Source: SAR202 cluster bacterium
Lineage (GTDB): Bacteria; Chloroflexota; Dehalococcoidia; Lucifugimonadales; UBA826
Direction: 5' to 3'
DNA: 64,000 nt
NCBI GenBank assembly: GCA_009392815.1
Contig: VFFS01000045.1
Coordinates: 1 to 64,000 of the forward strand
Shown: piece by piece, positions 9,869 through 20,375 of the stretch
Layout of the letters: every line of letters begins with the position of its first letter
Numbering within the stretch: position 1 is the first letter of the stretch
Program-made: the position numbers and the translations under genes
Notes under the pieces: generated by a model
Databases searched by the model: none
Told to the model about the DNA's origin: nothing
The model's input: only the letters and a program-made list of their open reading frames with translations

Positions 9869-10759
9869 ATGACTGACAGATCATTTCGAGGACTTTTCCC
9901 GATTCTAGCTATGCCATTTGAAGAAAATGGTAATGTCGACGAGGAAGATCTCCGCAATGAAGTAGAGTTTTGTATATCGACCGGAGCCGACGGGTTAGGG
10001 CTAGCGATGGCGAGCGAAATGCCAAAACTGTCAGAATGCGAGAGAAGCTTGGCCGCAAAAACCGTAGTGAGTCAAGCAGATGGTCGAGCAAAGGTAGTCA
10101 TCAACACCAGTGCCTTAAGCACTGAACTAGCAATAAAAATGAGCCAAGATGCTGCAGATATAGGGGCGGATGCGATCATGATAATCCCACCCATAGGGGT
10201 CTCTGAATATGAAATAAGATCCCATTACGAGAGCATATCTAAGTCCGTTGAATTACCAATTTTCATTCAAGATGTCGACGTTGCCCCCGTGGCACCGGCT
10301 TTGGCGGCTCAATTAGCAAAAGACAATGAAAATATATGCTACGCCAAGGTAGAAACACTACCCACCCCTCCAAGAGTTTCTGAAGCTGTAATTAAAGGGG
10401 AGGGAAACTTGATCGTTTTTGGAGGAGCGGGCGGTAGTTTCTTGGTTGAGGAACTACTTAGGGGTGCTGTTGGAACGATGCCTTGGGTATCCATCCCAGA
10501 GGCATATAGAAAAACTTTAGACTTATTTTTTACCGGCCACACCGAAGATGCTAGATCCAACATAAACCAATTTGAACCTATTTTACGAACCCTTGCACAA
10601 CCTCAGGTATGTTTTTCGTTTACCAAAGAAATCCTCAAAATGCGAGGCGTCTTCAAAAATAGCAAGGTGCGTAAACCTTATGATATACCTGATGAGGCGG
10701 CGTTCATCGAACTACATAGAATGGTGGATGAATTGGGTCTAAGCAATCATAAATTCTAA
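9869..10759 (+). CDS. dihydrodipicolinate synthase family (DapA-like) protein
   Basis: TIM-barrel DHDPS pattern: GLFPILAMPF, STGADGLGLAMASE, CYAKVE(T). Confidence 0.85.
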   Translation: MTDRSFRGLFPILAMPFEENGNVDEEDLRNEVEFCISTGADGLGLAMASEMPKLSECERSLAAKTVVSQADGRAKVVINTSALSTELAIKMSQDAADIGADAIMIIPPIGVSEYEIRSHYESISKSVELPIFIQDVDVAPVAPALAAQLAKDNENICYAKVETLPTPPRVSEAVIKGEGNLIVFGGAGGSFLVEELLRGAVGTMPWVSIPEAYRKTLDLFFTGHTEDARSNINQFEPILRTLAQPQVCFSFTKEILKMRGVFKNSKVRKPYDIPDEAAFIELHRMVDELGLSNHKF

Positions 10760-11196
10760 GGTGTCACAGTAGCGATACTATCTCCATTTGAGATAATCCC
10801 ACCCTTCTCGGCAAACGCGAGCATACCTCGCTGTCCATCAAGTTCATCCTTCAATCCGTCTCGCAGTTCATCCATTCGCGAGCAAGGTTCGCAATCTCCG
10901 GTTATTCTGAGTATTACCTCAGACCCTATCGCAACTTTATCCCCATCTTTTAGTGCGCTGAAGTCCAAGCCTTCCACAGTTATATTCTCCCGAACATCTC
11001 CATCTCGCAGATCAAACTTACTGATAGTTTCCCGGTCCATCAAAAGTATCTGACGCTGAGTCCTCCGCCCATCAGCTCTTCTATGTCTATCCCCTTCTAT
11101 GCCCTCACCAGTGATTACTGTTGCATCGTCCACAATCTTCATCGGATCGCGGCTTCCAACACATAGCCTAAGTCCCACAACGGTTGCCTCAGTCAT
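10756..11196 (-). CDS. MOSC domain-containing protein
   Basis: GIEGDRH..., QILLMDRETI, GDVRENITVEGLDFSAL, CEPCSRMDEL. Confidence 0.9.
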   Translation of the reverse strand: MTEATVVGLRLCVGSRDPMKIVDDATVITGEGIEGDRHRRADGRRTQRQILLMDRETISKFDLRDGDVRENITVEGLDFSALKDGDKVAIGSEVILRITGDCEPCSRMDELRDGLKDELDGQRGMLAFAEKGGIISNGDSIATVTP

Positions 11197-11403
11197 AACA
11201 ATATCTGCCTCCTGTTCAAACCAATCAACTAGCTAATCAATTGATATATATCATTTCTCAAATTGATTCTACACTGTTACCTTTTAAAAACTTGTCACGT
11301 AAGCGCGATATAAACTTAGATGAAAATGTATAATCTGCCAACTTGGTATGTTCTTAAGTAATGAAATACATTTGACAATTAAATGATCCGAAGGGAGATC
11401 AAA

Positions 11404-12357
11404 ATGGCTAATCAAACAAAATCTGGTGGTGGTAACTTCGTATATGAGTTCGTTGAAAACTGGGAAAAAATACCTGAAGGGCTTTCTTGGCGTGAAACAG
11501 CAGGAGTTGCGACGGACTCTAATGACAACGTTTATGTTTTCAATCGAGGAGACCATCCAATGATGGTGTTCGACAGCGATGGTAATTTTCTTAAGTCATG
11601 GGGAGAGGGAATTTTTTCTCGCGCTCATGGAGTTAGCGTAGGTCCGGACGACACCTTATATTGCACTGATGACGGAGACCATACTGTCCGGCAGTGTACG
11701 CTGGATGGAAAAGTCCTCATGACCATAGGTGACGCAGGCAACCCTGCCGTTCCATTCAGCGGTAGCCCTTTTAACAGATGTACACATACAGCAACGGATC
11801 CAGACAACGGAGATATATTTGTAACAGACGGTTATGGGAACGGCCGAATTCACAAATACTCTCCTGATGGTAAGTTGATTACTTCCTGGGGTGGGCCAGG
11901 AGTCGGAGAAGGGGAATTCAACATAGTTCACAATATAGCCACAGACAAAAACGGATATCTTTACGTTTGTGACAGAGAAAATCACCGAGTTCAGGTATTT
12001 GACAAACATGGAAATTTTGAGGCTGTATGGGCAAATATTCATCGTCCGTGTGCTATATACATAGATGATGACAGCCAGATGGTATATGTCGCCGAACTGG
12101 GATGGGGAACTCCAATCAGTCAAGCTGTTCCTAATATAGGTCCAAGGGTCAGTGTTCTAGATACCAGCGGAAATGTTGTTGAAAGAATAGGGCATATGGG
12201 CTACGGACTAGGAGTCGGCCAGTTTGTCGCGCCACATGGTTTGTGTCTCGATTCAAATCTGAGTATTTATGTGGCTGAAGTAGCAAGAACGAATATCAGC
12301 CACTATTCCACTCCACCAGAAGTTGTCCGCAGTTTCCAAAAACTAGTAAAAATATAG
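11404..12357 (+). CDS. NHL-repeat beta-propeller protein
   Basis: Repeated GVATDSNDNVYVFNRGDH / NGDIFVTDGYGNGRIHKYSPDG / DRENHRVQVFD units; ATG at 11404 has an RBS (GAAGGGAG). Confidence 0.88.
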   Translation: MANQTKSGGGNFVYEFVENWEKIPEGLSWRETAGVATDSNDNVYVFNRGDHPMMVFDSDGNFLKSWGEGIFSRAHGVSVGPDDTLYCTDDGDHTVRQCTLDGKVLMTIGDAGNPAVPFSGSPFNRCTHTATDPDNGDIFVTDGYGNGRIHKYSPDGKLITSWGGPGVGEGEFNIVHNIATDKNGYLYVCDRENHRVQVFDKHGNFEAVWANIHRPCAIYIDDDSQMVYVAELGWGTPISQAVPNIGPRVSVLDTSGNVVERIGHMGYGLGVGQFVAPHGLCLDSNLSIYVAEVARTNISHYSTPPEVVRSFQKLVKI

Positions 12358-12461
12358 AGGAACTTTGTCAACAATACTGACAGAAAACCCGCCGAATGCT
12401 AACCTAGGGCACGTAGTCAAAAACTGGGCTATTTCGCAGAGACAATATGGGAGGATTGATA

Positions 12462-13454
12462 ATGGCAACATCACATAGTCATTCAGAAACGTCTTTGGTT
12501 GACAGAATGAATGAGGCAGGAAAGAAATTTCTCAATGGTTTGTCTTCCGATCAGAAAGACAAGGCATGCTTTGAATATCTCGATGGCGAAAGAATTTTTT
12601 GGTATTACCCGCCTATGAACAGGCATGGACTCGCACTACGCGACATGGATGGATCACAACGAGAATTGGCCTTTGACTTAATGTCCACGGGCCTGACCGA
12701 AACCTCATATCAACAAGCTCGAAAAATTATTGATTTGGAAACAGTCCTTGGACCGCTAGAAAAGGAACGGGGAGTGATATCTTTTAAGCGAGATCCTGAA
12801 CTTTATTACTTCACGATCTTCGGAGATCCGGGTGGTGACGGACCATGGTCTTGGAGAACAGAAGGGCATCATGTTTCCCTGCATTTTAGCGTCTGGAAAG
12901 ATGAAGTTATATCTATGACTCCATTCTTTTTTGGAGCTAATCCTGCTGAAGTTCCCTCCGGACCGCAGTCTGGACTCAGGATCTTGAGTGATAGAGAAGA
13001 TATAGCATTTGACCTACTAAAAAGCCTAGATAACGGTCAGCAAAAAAGAGCAATCATATATGACGATGCCCCATGGGACATACTGACCTACAATAGTTCA
13101 AAAGTCAGTCTACCAAGAGAAGAAGGATTGCCAATTTCCAAGATGGACGGTACGCAGAAAGGAATTGTGAAAAATTTAATTTCAGAATATATAAACCAGG
13201 TACCTTCAGAGTTGGCAGACAAAAAGATGTCAGAATTGAATCAATATGGCATTGAAAATGTCCATTTTGCCTGGGGTGGGGGGAAATCAGCCGGGGAGGA
13301 ACACTATTACAGGCTTCACGGTGGCAATTTTGTTGTTGAATTCGATAACCGCCAAAATGGTGCAAATCATATCCACTCTGTATGGAGGGACGTGAGCAAT
13401 GATTTCGCTGAAGACATAATGAGAGAACATTTACTCGCCTACCACGTTCTTTAA
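12462..13454 (+). CDS. DUF3500 family protein
   Basis: Rxx-FL..LS..Q...A.FEYLDGERIFWYYPP-MNRHGLALRDM, EGHHVSLHFS, EEHYYRLHGGNFVVEFDNRQNGANHIHSVWRD; ATG at 12462 preceded by GGGAGG. Confidence 0.85.
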   Translation: MATSHSHSETSLVDRMNEAGKKFLNGLSSDQKDKACFEYLDGERIFWYYPPMNRHGLALRDMDGSQRELAFDLMSTGLTETSYQQARKIIDLETVLGPLEKERGVISFKRDPELYYFTIFGDPGGDGPWSWRTEGHHVSLHFSVWKDEVISMTPFFFGANPAEVPSGPQSGLRILSDREDIAFDLLKSLDNGQQKRAIIYDDAPWDILTYNSSKVSLPREEGLPISKMDGTQKGIVKNLISEYINQVPSELADKKMSELNQYGIENVHFAWGGGKSAGEEHYYRLHGGNFVVEFDNRQNGANHIHSVWRDVSNDFAEDIMREHLLAYHVL

Positions 13455-13477
13455 AGAACATCATTAGTTATAGCAAC

Positions 13478-13510
13478 AAAAAGGGCGTCCAGTTGGACGC
13501 CCTTTTTTCT
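13478..13510. terminator. bidirectional rho-independent terminator between convergent genes
   Basis: AAAAAGGGCGTCC-AGTT-GGACGCCCTTTTTT. Confidence 0.92.
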
Positions 13511-13527
13511 TTTGAACCTATCGGCAG

Positions 13528-15426
13528 TTATACTTCCCTAAATTCACCCTCCACTGTATTGTCAGGATCCTGATCAGTCCCTTCAGCTCCTTCAGGACCA
13601 CTCTCTTCAACAGGATCACCTGCATTACTATAGACTTCCTGGCCAACCTTTTGAACGGTTTCTTGAAGTTGTTGCAACGAAGATTCAATTAAGGAAATAT
13701 CTTCCCCTTCAAGCGCAGATTTTACAGACTGTACTGCTGTATCTATCTCTAATCTCAAATCATCAGAAATTTTGTCTTCGTTTTCCTTAACTAATGTCTC
13801 TGCTGCATAAACTGCGCTTTCAGCACCGTTACGTACCTCAACTCCATGACGTTTATTCTCGTCTTCTTCAGCGTGCTGTTCAGCTTCATCAACCATCCTA
13901 TCTATCTCATCTTGAGAAAGACCCGAACTGGCTGTGATAGTGATGCTCTGCTCTTTTCCAGTACCTTTGTCCTGTGCGGATACGTTTAATATGCCGTTCG
14001 CGTCTATATCAAATGTAACTTCCACTTGTGGTACTCCCCTTGCTGCAGGAAGAATACCATCCAAATTAAATCTCCCAATGGTTTTGTTCTCGCCAGCCAT
14101 GGGTCTCTCACCCTGAAGAACATGAACTTCCACAGAAGGTTGATTATCTGACGCAGTTGTAAAAGTTTCACTCTTGGAAGTTGGAATGGTGGTATTACGA
14201 GGAATAAGAGGAGTTGTGACACTACCAAGCGTTTCAATTCCAAGCGTCAACGGAGTCACATCAAGGAGCAATATATCTTGAACATCTCCTTGAAGTACTC
14301 CTGCCTGTATGGCAGCCCCGACCCCCACAACTTCATCTGGATTGACTCCCTGATGGGATTCCTTACCAAAATATTCTTCCACAGCCTGCTGAACTGCTGG
14401 CATTCTTGTCATTCCACCAACCAGAATAATTTCGTCTATATCTCCTTTAGGCACCCCGGCATCTTCAATAGCCTGCTTGCAAGGCTCTATGGAACTCTTT
14501 ATAAGATCTTCAACCAATTGCTCTAGGGTGGAGCGCTGAAGAGTCTCCACCAAATGTTTGGGGCCTGAAGCATCTGCCGTAATAAACGGCAAATTGATTT
14601 CGGTCTGCATTAGGGTGGATAGCTCTATTTTAGCCCTCTCGGCAGACTCCCGCAGCCTCTGAAGCGCCATACGATCAGTCTTTAAATCAATACCCTGGTC
14701 CTGTTTGAATTTTTCGCAAATCCAGTCAATGATTACCTGGTCGAAGTCATCACCACCTAAATGAGTATCACCGTTAGTGGCTTTTACTTCAAAAACACCG
14801 TCTCCCATTTGCAAAACGGTTATGTCAAAAGTTCCTCCGCCCAGGTCAAAAACAGCAATCGTTTGATCCTTATCATTTTCCAATCCATAAGCCAGGGCTG
14901 CAGCTGTGGGTTCATTAATTATCCTCAAAACCTCAAGACCTGCTATCTTCCCTGCGTCACGAGTAGCGTTTCGTTGGCTATCGTTAAAATAGGCTGGGAC
15001 AGTTATTACAGCCTGTGTTATATCCTCTCCCAATTTAGCTTCAGCATCTTGTTTTAATTTCTGCAACACCATCGCAGATATCTCAGGAGGTGCGTAAGTT
15101 TTACCTCCCATTTCAACGTGAGCGTCCCCATTTGAATGAGAGACAACTTTATACGGGACAAGTGACTTATTACGCTCAACCGACTCATCGTCAAATTTCA
15201 TGCCCATAAAGCGCTTTGCAGAAAAGACCGTATTATCCGGATTAGTCACGGCTTGTCTCTTTGCAGTTGTCCCAACGTACCTTTCATCAGACCGAGGATT
15301 TATACCAACGACAGACGGGGTCGTTCGAGTCCCCTCTGCGTTCTCAATAACCCTTGGTTCACCGCCCTCAATAACTGCCATACACGAATTAGTGGTACCT
15401 AAATCAATACCGAGTATCTTCGGCAT
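13528..15426 (-). CDS. dnaK: molecular chaperone DnaK
   Basis: [20 protein letters not shown]..., full-length Hsp70 sequence. Confidence 0.99.
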   Translation of the reverse strand: MPKILGIDLGTTNSCMAVIEGGEPRVIENAEGTRTTPSVVGINPRSDERYVGTTAKRQAVTNPDNTVFSAKRFMGMKFDDESVERNKSLVPYKVVSHSNGDAHVEMGGKTYAPPEISAMVLQKLKQDAEAKLGEDITQAVITVPAYFNDSQRNATRDAGKIAGLEVLRIINEPTAAALAYGLENDKDQTIAVFDLGGGTFDITVLQMGDGVFEVKATNGDTHLGGDDFDQVIIDWICEKFKQDQGIDLKTDRMALQRLRESAERAKIELSTLMQTEINLPFITADASGPKHLVETLQRSTLEQLVEDLIKSSIEPCKQAIEDAGVPKGDIDEIILVGGMTRMPAVQQAVEEYFGKESHQGVNPDEVVGVGAAIQAGVLQGDVQDILLLDVTPLTLGIETLGSVTTPLIPRNTTIPTSKSETFTTASDNQPSVEVHVLQGERPMAGENKTIGRFNLDGILPAARGVPQVEVTFDIDANGILNVSAQDKGTGKEQSITITASSGLSQDEIDRMVDEAEQHAEEDENKRHGVEVRNGAESAVYAAETLVKENEDKISDDLRLEIDTAVQSVKSALEGEDISLIESSLQQLQETVQKVGQEVYSNAGDPVEESGPEGAEGTDQDPDNTVEGEFREV

Positions 15427-16046
15427 TAGTTTTCCTCCTGTTCATCTACCTGTTTTTCTGAATCTATTTTTTCCTCTTCGATATTCTTTGCTTGCGCTAC
15501 AACGACTCGGGCAGGTCTAAGTATCCTGTCATTGAGCTTGTAACCATCTTGTATAACATTAACTATTGTCCCTTCTTCTTCGCATCGTTCTTCATACATG
15601 ATCGCTTCATGCTGATATGGATCAAACTGTTCTCCTATGGCTATTATTTTTTGAACTCCTTCCATTTCGAGGGAATTTGATAAATTTCTGGCTACAAGGG
15701 AAATACCCTCTATCCAAGTTTCATCAGCATCGTCGGGAAGATTATCAATAGCCCTACTCAAGTCATCAGCAACACCCAAAAATCTACTTAGAATCCCGAA
15801 TTTAACAGTTCGTCGCGATTCCTCCAGTTCCTGGGAAGCACGCTGCCTGTAGTTAACAAGATCAGCCTGAGCCCTCTGAGCTATCGACCTGAATTGTTCC
15901 TTCTCTCTAATGGCTTCCTCAAATGTTTCTTGAGAAAGTAGGCTGTCACTAGAATCACCATTCTCATTAGATTCACAATTCGGATCACCTGCCTGATCTT
16001 CACCGGGCGTCTCATCTATAGAATCCTTATTCATTTCCTCACTCAA
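15426..16046 (-). CDS. grpE: nucleotide exchange factor GrpE
   Basis: [29 protein letters not shown]; directly upstream of dnaK with 1-bp overlap. Confidence 0.96.
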   Translation of the reverse strand: MSEEMNKDSIDETPGEDQAGDPNCESNENGDSSDSLLSQETFEEAIREKEQFRSIAQRAQADLVNYRQRASQELEESRRTVKFGILSRFLGVADDLSRAIDNLPDDADETWIEGISLVARNLSNSLEMEGVQKIIAIGEQFDPYQHEAIMYEERCEEEGTIVNVIQDGYKLNDRILRPARVVVAQAKNIEEEKIDSEKQVDEQEEN

Positions 16047-16100
16047 TAAAACAACTCCATTAAAATATGTATCAGGTATGCAGCAGACCTAGAAATAGAT

Positions 16101-16562
16101 TCAGGCTGGATTAACCCTCAAAACTGAAAACATCTCGTTAAGGCAATCCTCCAAGTAGGATTTCAGATCACTTTTTTCTGCCTGATTCAACCCAGATTTG
16201 ATCTTCAACATTTGATTAAACATTCCAAGCGCTAGTTCTACCCCAGCGATATTCAATCCAAGATCTCCCACCAGATGCTTTATCAAACGCAGACGGACAA
16301 TGTCTTCTTCTGAATACAGCCTTAGCATTCCAACTGTACGTGAGGGCCTAACAAGCCCGGCACGCTCATACTTCCTTAAAGTCTGTGGATGCATCTCCAA
16401 AAGCCTGGCAGCAACACTTATGACATACAGACCATCCTCTGTAATCCCATGTTGGGAGTTTCTGACTGGCACAGAAGGTATTCCTACCTCTAACCTAATT
16501 AATCTCCTTCTAGGAGGAACCCCTTGTCGGCGTCCAATACGGCTAGAATTTCTATTGACCAT
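16101..16562 (-). CDS. hspR: MerR-family heat-shock regulator HspR
   Basis: YVISVAARLLEMHPQTLRKYERAGLVRPSRTVGMLRLYSEEDIVRLRLIKHL; located with grpE-dnaK. Confidence 0.9.
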   Translation of the reverse strand: MVNRNSSRIGRRQGVPPRRRLIRLEVGIPSVPVRNSQHGITEDGLYVISVAARLLEMHPQTLRKYERAGLVRPSRTVGMLRLYSEEDIVRLRLIKHLVGDLGLNIAGVELALGMFNQMLKIKSGLNQAEKSDLKSYLEDCLNEMFSVLRVNPA

Positions 16563-16777
16563 ATATACTAGTTATCTCAACTTTTGAGTAGAAATCAAAA
16601 ACGACCCATAATAAGAAAGTTGGTTTACCCGTCGAAACGTTACGCTAGTTATTGTTTCAGGAAGCAATGGTAATAGTTGACTCGATCCATGTCAACTTCT
16701 ATAACATTATCCGGTTCCTACACAATGATGAAAATATCTAAACTAGACTTCCCACAAAAAACTTAGGGAGCATTTCA

Positions 16778-17422
16778 CTGAATCCCAAACTAATTATTTT
16801 TGACTGTGACGGTGTTCTTGTTGACAGTGAGCCCATATCCAACAGAGTGCTGGCCGATTTACTGTCCGAAATTGGTATAGCAATGACATACGAAGAATCT
16901 CTAAAACTATTTCTTGGAAAGTCTTGGATAGATTCATTGCTGATCATTAATAAATTGTTAGGAAGGGAGCCCCCACCAGATCTATATGAAATTTATACAG
17001 AAAGGATGTTTCGAGAGTTCGATAATCATTTGCTACCTGTTCCAGGGATCAATCAGGTCCTCCAGTCAATTACTTCGGACTACTGTGTGGCATCAAGCGG
17101 ACCCCACATAAAAATACGGAAAACTCTTGGCGTCACAGGACTTTTACCTTTATTTGAAGGAAAAATATTCAGCTCTACTGACGTGGAAAATGGAAAGCCA
17201 GAACCGGACCTTTTCCTGCACGCTTGCGACGTTATGGGCTACACTCCCAAACAAACTATCGTTATTGAAGATTCTCCCGCTGGTGTACAAGCTGCAATAT
17301 CAGCGGAAATGAAAGTTTTTATGTACAAGCCTTTCCAAGATAAAAAAGACTTGAGTGATAATAGCGAAGTTACAACATTCAATTCCATGAGCTTGCTAAC
17401 GCGAATTATAGACAGGGCATAG
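16778..17422 (+). CDS. HAD-superfamily hydrolase (beta-phosphoglucomutase-like), non-canonical start
   Basis: IIFDCDGVLVDSEP (motif I) lies upstream of the first ATG; GKPEPDLFL, VIEDSPAGVQAA. Frame upstream bounded by TAA at 16739 with no ATG/GTG/TTG. Confidence 0.88.
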   Translation: MNPKLIIFDCDGVLVDSEPISNRVLADLLSEIGIAMTYEESLKLFLGKSWIDSLLIINKLLGREPPPDLYEIYTERMFREFDNHLLPVPGINQVLQSITSDYCVASSGPHIKIRKTLGVTGLLPLFEGKIFSSTDVENGKPEPDLFLHACDVMGYTPKQTIVIEDSPAGVQAAISAEMKVFMYKPFQDKKDLSDNSEVTTFNSMSLLTRIIDRA

Positions 17423-17428
17423 TTACAA

Positions 17429-18253
17429 ATGAACAACGAAGTCATTGAAATAGTTAAAGGATCCTTCGATCTCCGTGTTAATTCAGGCCCTGATACCCAA
17501 GAACGAAGGTTGAATGTTTTGGATACCGCAAGGGCAGCCTATGAAGGTGGTCTCGGGGGATTCGTTCTAAAATCTCCCGACTACCCAACAATGCCTCTTG
17601 CAAGTGTATTGGACCAAATGTACCCAGGCTTACAAGTCCTTGGGTCCATCACGCTGAACAAATCAATTGGGGGAATAAACCCCACCGCAGTACAAGTTTC
17701 AGCAGATCTAGGAGCCAAAATTGTTTGGATGCCTAACTCCAAAACATGTGATCAAAGTGTGAGCGATATTTCAGAGACTGTAGTAAAAATAATGGACTCG
17801 GAAAGTAATATTCTTTCTGAAGTTGTTGACGTACTGGACATAATTGCCGCAGAAGATATGGTTCTTGCTTCCGGACACATATCACATGGTGACACGATTA
17901 AACTTTTTGAAGAGGCCAAAATTAGAGGCGTCAAAAAAATGATAGCTACTCATCCATTTGGGAACTCCACCAACACAGAAATGGAAGAAATTGCGTCTAC
18001 AGGAGCCTATATAGAATTCGCCTTCCTATCATGCATGCCCACAGAGCAAACCATGAGTCCGCGGATCATGTGCGAGCAAATCTTGCAATTGGGGGTAGAA
18101 AAATGCCTAGTTACTACTGACTTTGGCAATTGGACAAACCCGCCGCCTGCTGAAGGAATGAGAATGGCAGTGGCATCATTACTCGATTCCGGAATGTCTG
18201 TAGACGATGTGACTAAACTCGTAAAGCATAATCCACAAAAAATTATCAGCTAG
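17429..18253 (+). CDS. DUF6282-like metal-dependent hydrolase family protein
   Basis: Amidohydrolase-like pattern: GSFDLRVNSGPD, AYEGGLGGFVLKS, LASGHISHGDTIKLFEEA, ATHPFGN. Confidence 0.65.
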   Translation: MNNEVIEIVKGSFDLRVNSGPDTQERRLNVLDTARAAYEGGLGGFVLKSPDYPTMPLASVLDQMYPGLQVLGSITLNKSIGGINPTAVQVSADLGAKIVWMPNSKTCDQSVSDISETVVKIMDSESNILSEVVDVLDIIAAEDMVLASGHISHGDTIKLFEEAKIRGVKKMIATHPFGNSTNTEMEEIASTGAYIEFAFLSCMPTEQTMSPRIMCEQILQLGVEKCLVTTDFGNWTNPPPAEGMRMAVASLLDSGMSVDDVTKLVKHNPQKIIS

Positions 18254-18653
18254 CACTTTTAGCATTGGATCTCAGAACACCAAATGCAAGTGACAACCAA
18301 CCAAGTATGAGGCTAACACCACCTATGGGGGCTAATGCACCTAATATACCGAACTTGGTAATCGATAAAAAATAGAGACTGCCACAAAATATCGCTAACC
18401 CAAATAGCAACAACCAGAGAGATGCAGACAGAAAAAAGTTTAGCGTCATTCGTTCAATAACAACCGCTCCGATGATAAGTCCCAATGAGTGAAGCATGTG
18501 GAATCGTACCGCTGTTGAGTATGTATCGGTATAGTCTCTATCTATTACAGATTCTAGCCAGTGCGATCCTGCGGCACCAAGTACCACTGATATAGCCGCA
18601 GACAGGGCACCCACAATTATCCAATTACGCAATTTGCCATTCATAGAAAACAC
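18246..18653 (-). CDS. DUF423 family membrane protein
   Basis: GALSAAISVVLGAAGSHWLE, FHMLHSLGLI, LFCGSLYFLS-like, APIGGVSLILGWLSLAF. Confidence 0.9.
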   Translation of the reverse strand: MFSMNGKLRNWIIVGALSAAISVVLGAAGSHWLESVIDRDYTDTYSTAVRFHMLHSLGLIIGAVVIERMTLNFFLSASLWLLLFGLAIFCGSLYFLSITKFGILGALAPIGGVSLILGWLSLAFGVLRSNAKSAS

Positions 18654-18771
18654 ATAATAACACCCAGAAATAGGAACCTTTAAATAACTTCTCTACGAAT
18701 AAAAATATGTTAGATTGCTCATCTCGTTATAGAATCGATGAAAATTCGCACCACCCTCCTAGGAGTTATCT

Positions 18772-19752
18772 ATGACAAAAATGCCCGCAGCTATAGCAAC
18801 CGGATTAGGGAAATGGAATTGCGAAGAAATAAATGTACCATCGGTAGAAAGTGGGAAAGTATTAGTCAAAACTAACTTAGCATCGATTTGTGGTAGCGAC
18901 TTACACATCACATATATGGGCTGGAATGTATCGGAGTTTCCTTTGCCTCACGGATACCCAGGACATGAGGGAATAGGGTTGGTCGTGGACGGATCCGATA
19001 CGGGATATCATGCAGGGGAACTAGTACTCACAGTTCCCAATATTTGGCAATCCAAATGTTTCGCGGGATACCAGCTTATAGACCCACAGTTTTTACTCAG
19101 ACTTCCCTCTGGTATACCGGAATCTCATCTTTTAATGGCACAACAGTTGGGTACAGTAGTATTCGGCTGTAGGCGTCTGCCATCACTAGTAGGAAAAACC
19201 GTCGCAGTAATTGGACAAGGATCCGTCGGATTATTCCATGATTTTATGCTTAGAAAAATGGGTGCCCACAAAATCATAGGAATAGAGCCGGTCCCAGAAA
19301 GACTCAATGCAGGAAAAAACTTAGGCATTGACCACGCAATAGATGTTACTGGGGAAAAAGCCACAGAAGCTGTTATGGATCTGACAGATGGTGAAGGAGC
19401 CGATCTTGTTGTTGAAGCAGTCGGCAGTGTTGAAACATTTAATCAGACGCTTCAAATCGTAAAACTATTTGGCCAAGTAGTCGCATTCGGACTACCACCA
19501 TCACCTGAAAAAATACTCTTCGACTGGGACACTTTCTTCAGAAAATGTGTTCGGATGCACACGATATTCAGGGGTCAAGATGAGCCAGGTTTACCTGCCT
19601 TTCATCTTGCTGTTGACTACATTGCGAAAGGCGAAATAGACATGGCACCTTTTGTTACTCACCAGTTTCCAATATGGGATGTACAAGAAGCATTTGATCT
19701 TGCAGACGCTAGAGAAGATGGAGCCTTAAAAGTTTCTCTAACCTTTGACTAA
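18772..19752 (+). CDS. zinc-binding alcohol dehydrogenase (MDR) family protein
   Basis: CGSDLHI, GYPGHEGIG, VIGQGSVGLFHDFMLRKMG. Confidence 0.92.
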   Translation: MTKMPAAIATGLGKWNCEEINVPSVESGKVLVKTNLASICGSDLHITYMGWNVSEFPLPHGYPGHEGIGLVVDGSDTGYHAGELVLTVPNIWQSKCFAGYQLIDPQFLLRLPSGIPESHLLMAQQLGTVVFGCRRLPSLVGKTVAVIGQGSVGLFHDFMLRKMGAHKIIGIEPVPERLNAGKNLGIDHAIDVTGEKATEAVMDLTDGEGADLVVEAVGSVETFNQTLQIVKLFGQVVAFGLPPSPEKILFDWDTFFRKCVRMHTIFRGQDEPGLPAFHLAVDYIAKGEIDMAPFVTHQFPIWDVQEAFDLADAREDGALKVSLTFD

Positions 19753-19762
19753 TAGAAAGATT

Positions 19763-20200
19763 CTACTCTTGGTACCTTGGATGCCACCCTGGCCCTGCCC
19801 AGTTGCTAACAGACCTGGGATTTAGCTTAATCAACACCCGTGGCATATGTTTTGTATCTTCATAATACTGGTGACCTAAATCTGAGCCCATATACCTGTG
19901 AGCCCAGTGCTCCCAATCCCCAGTCCACTCATCATCAATTATCTCGGCATCTGCTTCGATAATAACTCTAGTGTAGGGAGAATCAGGAGTATCTATACAA
20001 GCCGACACCTTATTGTTTGCACGAATATGCGCTACCCATCTAGCTTTTCCTCTTCCCGCTACAAAAAAAGCCCCTTTCTCATAGCTATACCAGAGTGGGT
20101 TGACACATGGATATCCTTCCCCCGTTATGGTCCCAAGCTTCAAAATAAGGGCATCTCTGGATAGAAACTGCTCTAATTCACTCTTATTAAGCCTTGGCAT
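19763..20200 (-). CDS. pyridoxamine 5'-phosphate oxidase family (FMN-binding split barrel) protein
   Basis: LGTITGEGYPCVNPLWYSYEKGAFFVAGRGKARWVAHIRANNKVSACID. Confidence 0.88.
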   Translation of the reverse strand: MPRLNKSELEQFLSRDALILKLGTITGEGYPCVNPLWYSYEKGAFFVAGRGKARWVAHIRANNKVSACIDTPDSPYTRVIIEADAEIIDDEWTGDWEHWAHRYMGSDLGHQYYEDTKHMPRVLIKLNPRSVSNWAGPGWHPRYQE

Positions 20201-20375
20201 AGGAGCCTCCTAAGATAAATAGCCTCTTCGCATGTACGATTTTGTCAGAAATAGGGTATACATTACTAGGGTACAACTCGCTAACTTTGTTTGAACTCCA
20301 CATCCGAAACGTAACGTATAATCCTGTAACTTCAATCAACAAGAAGATTCCATAGAATATTGGGAGGTTCTGGGT

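Noticed and set aside
14004-15057. Small ORFs overlapping dnaK on either strand
   Set aside because: Shadow ORFs of a highly conserved coding sequence.
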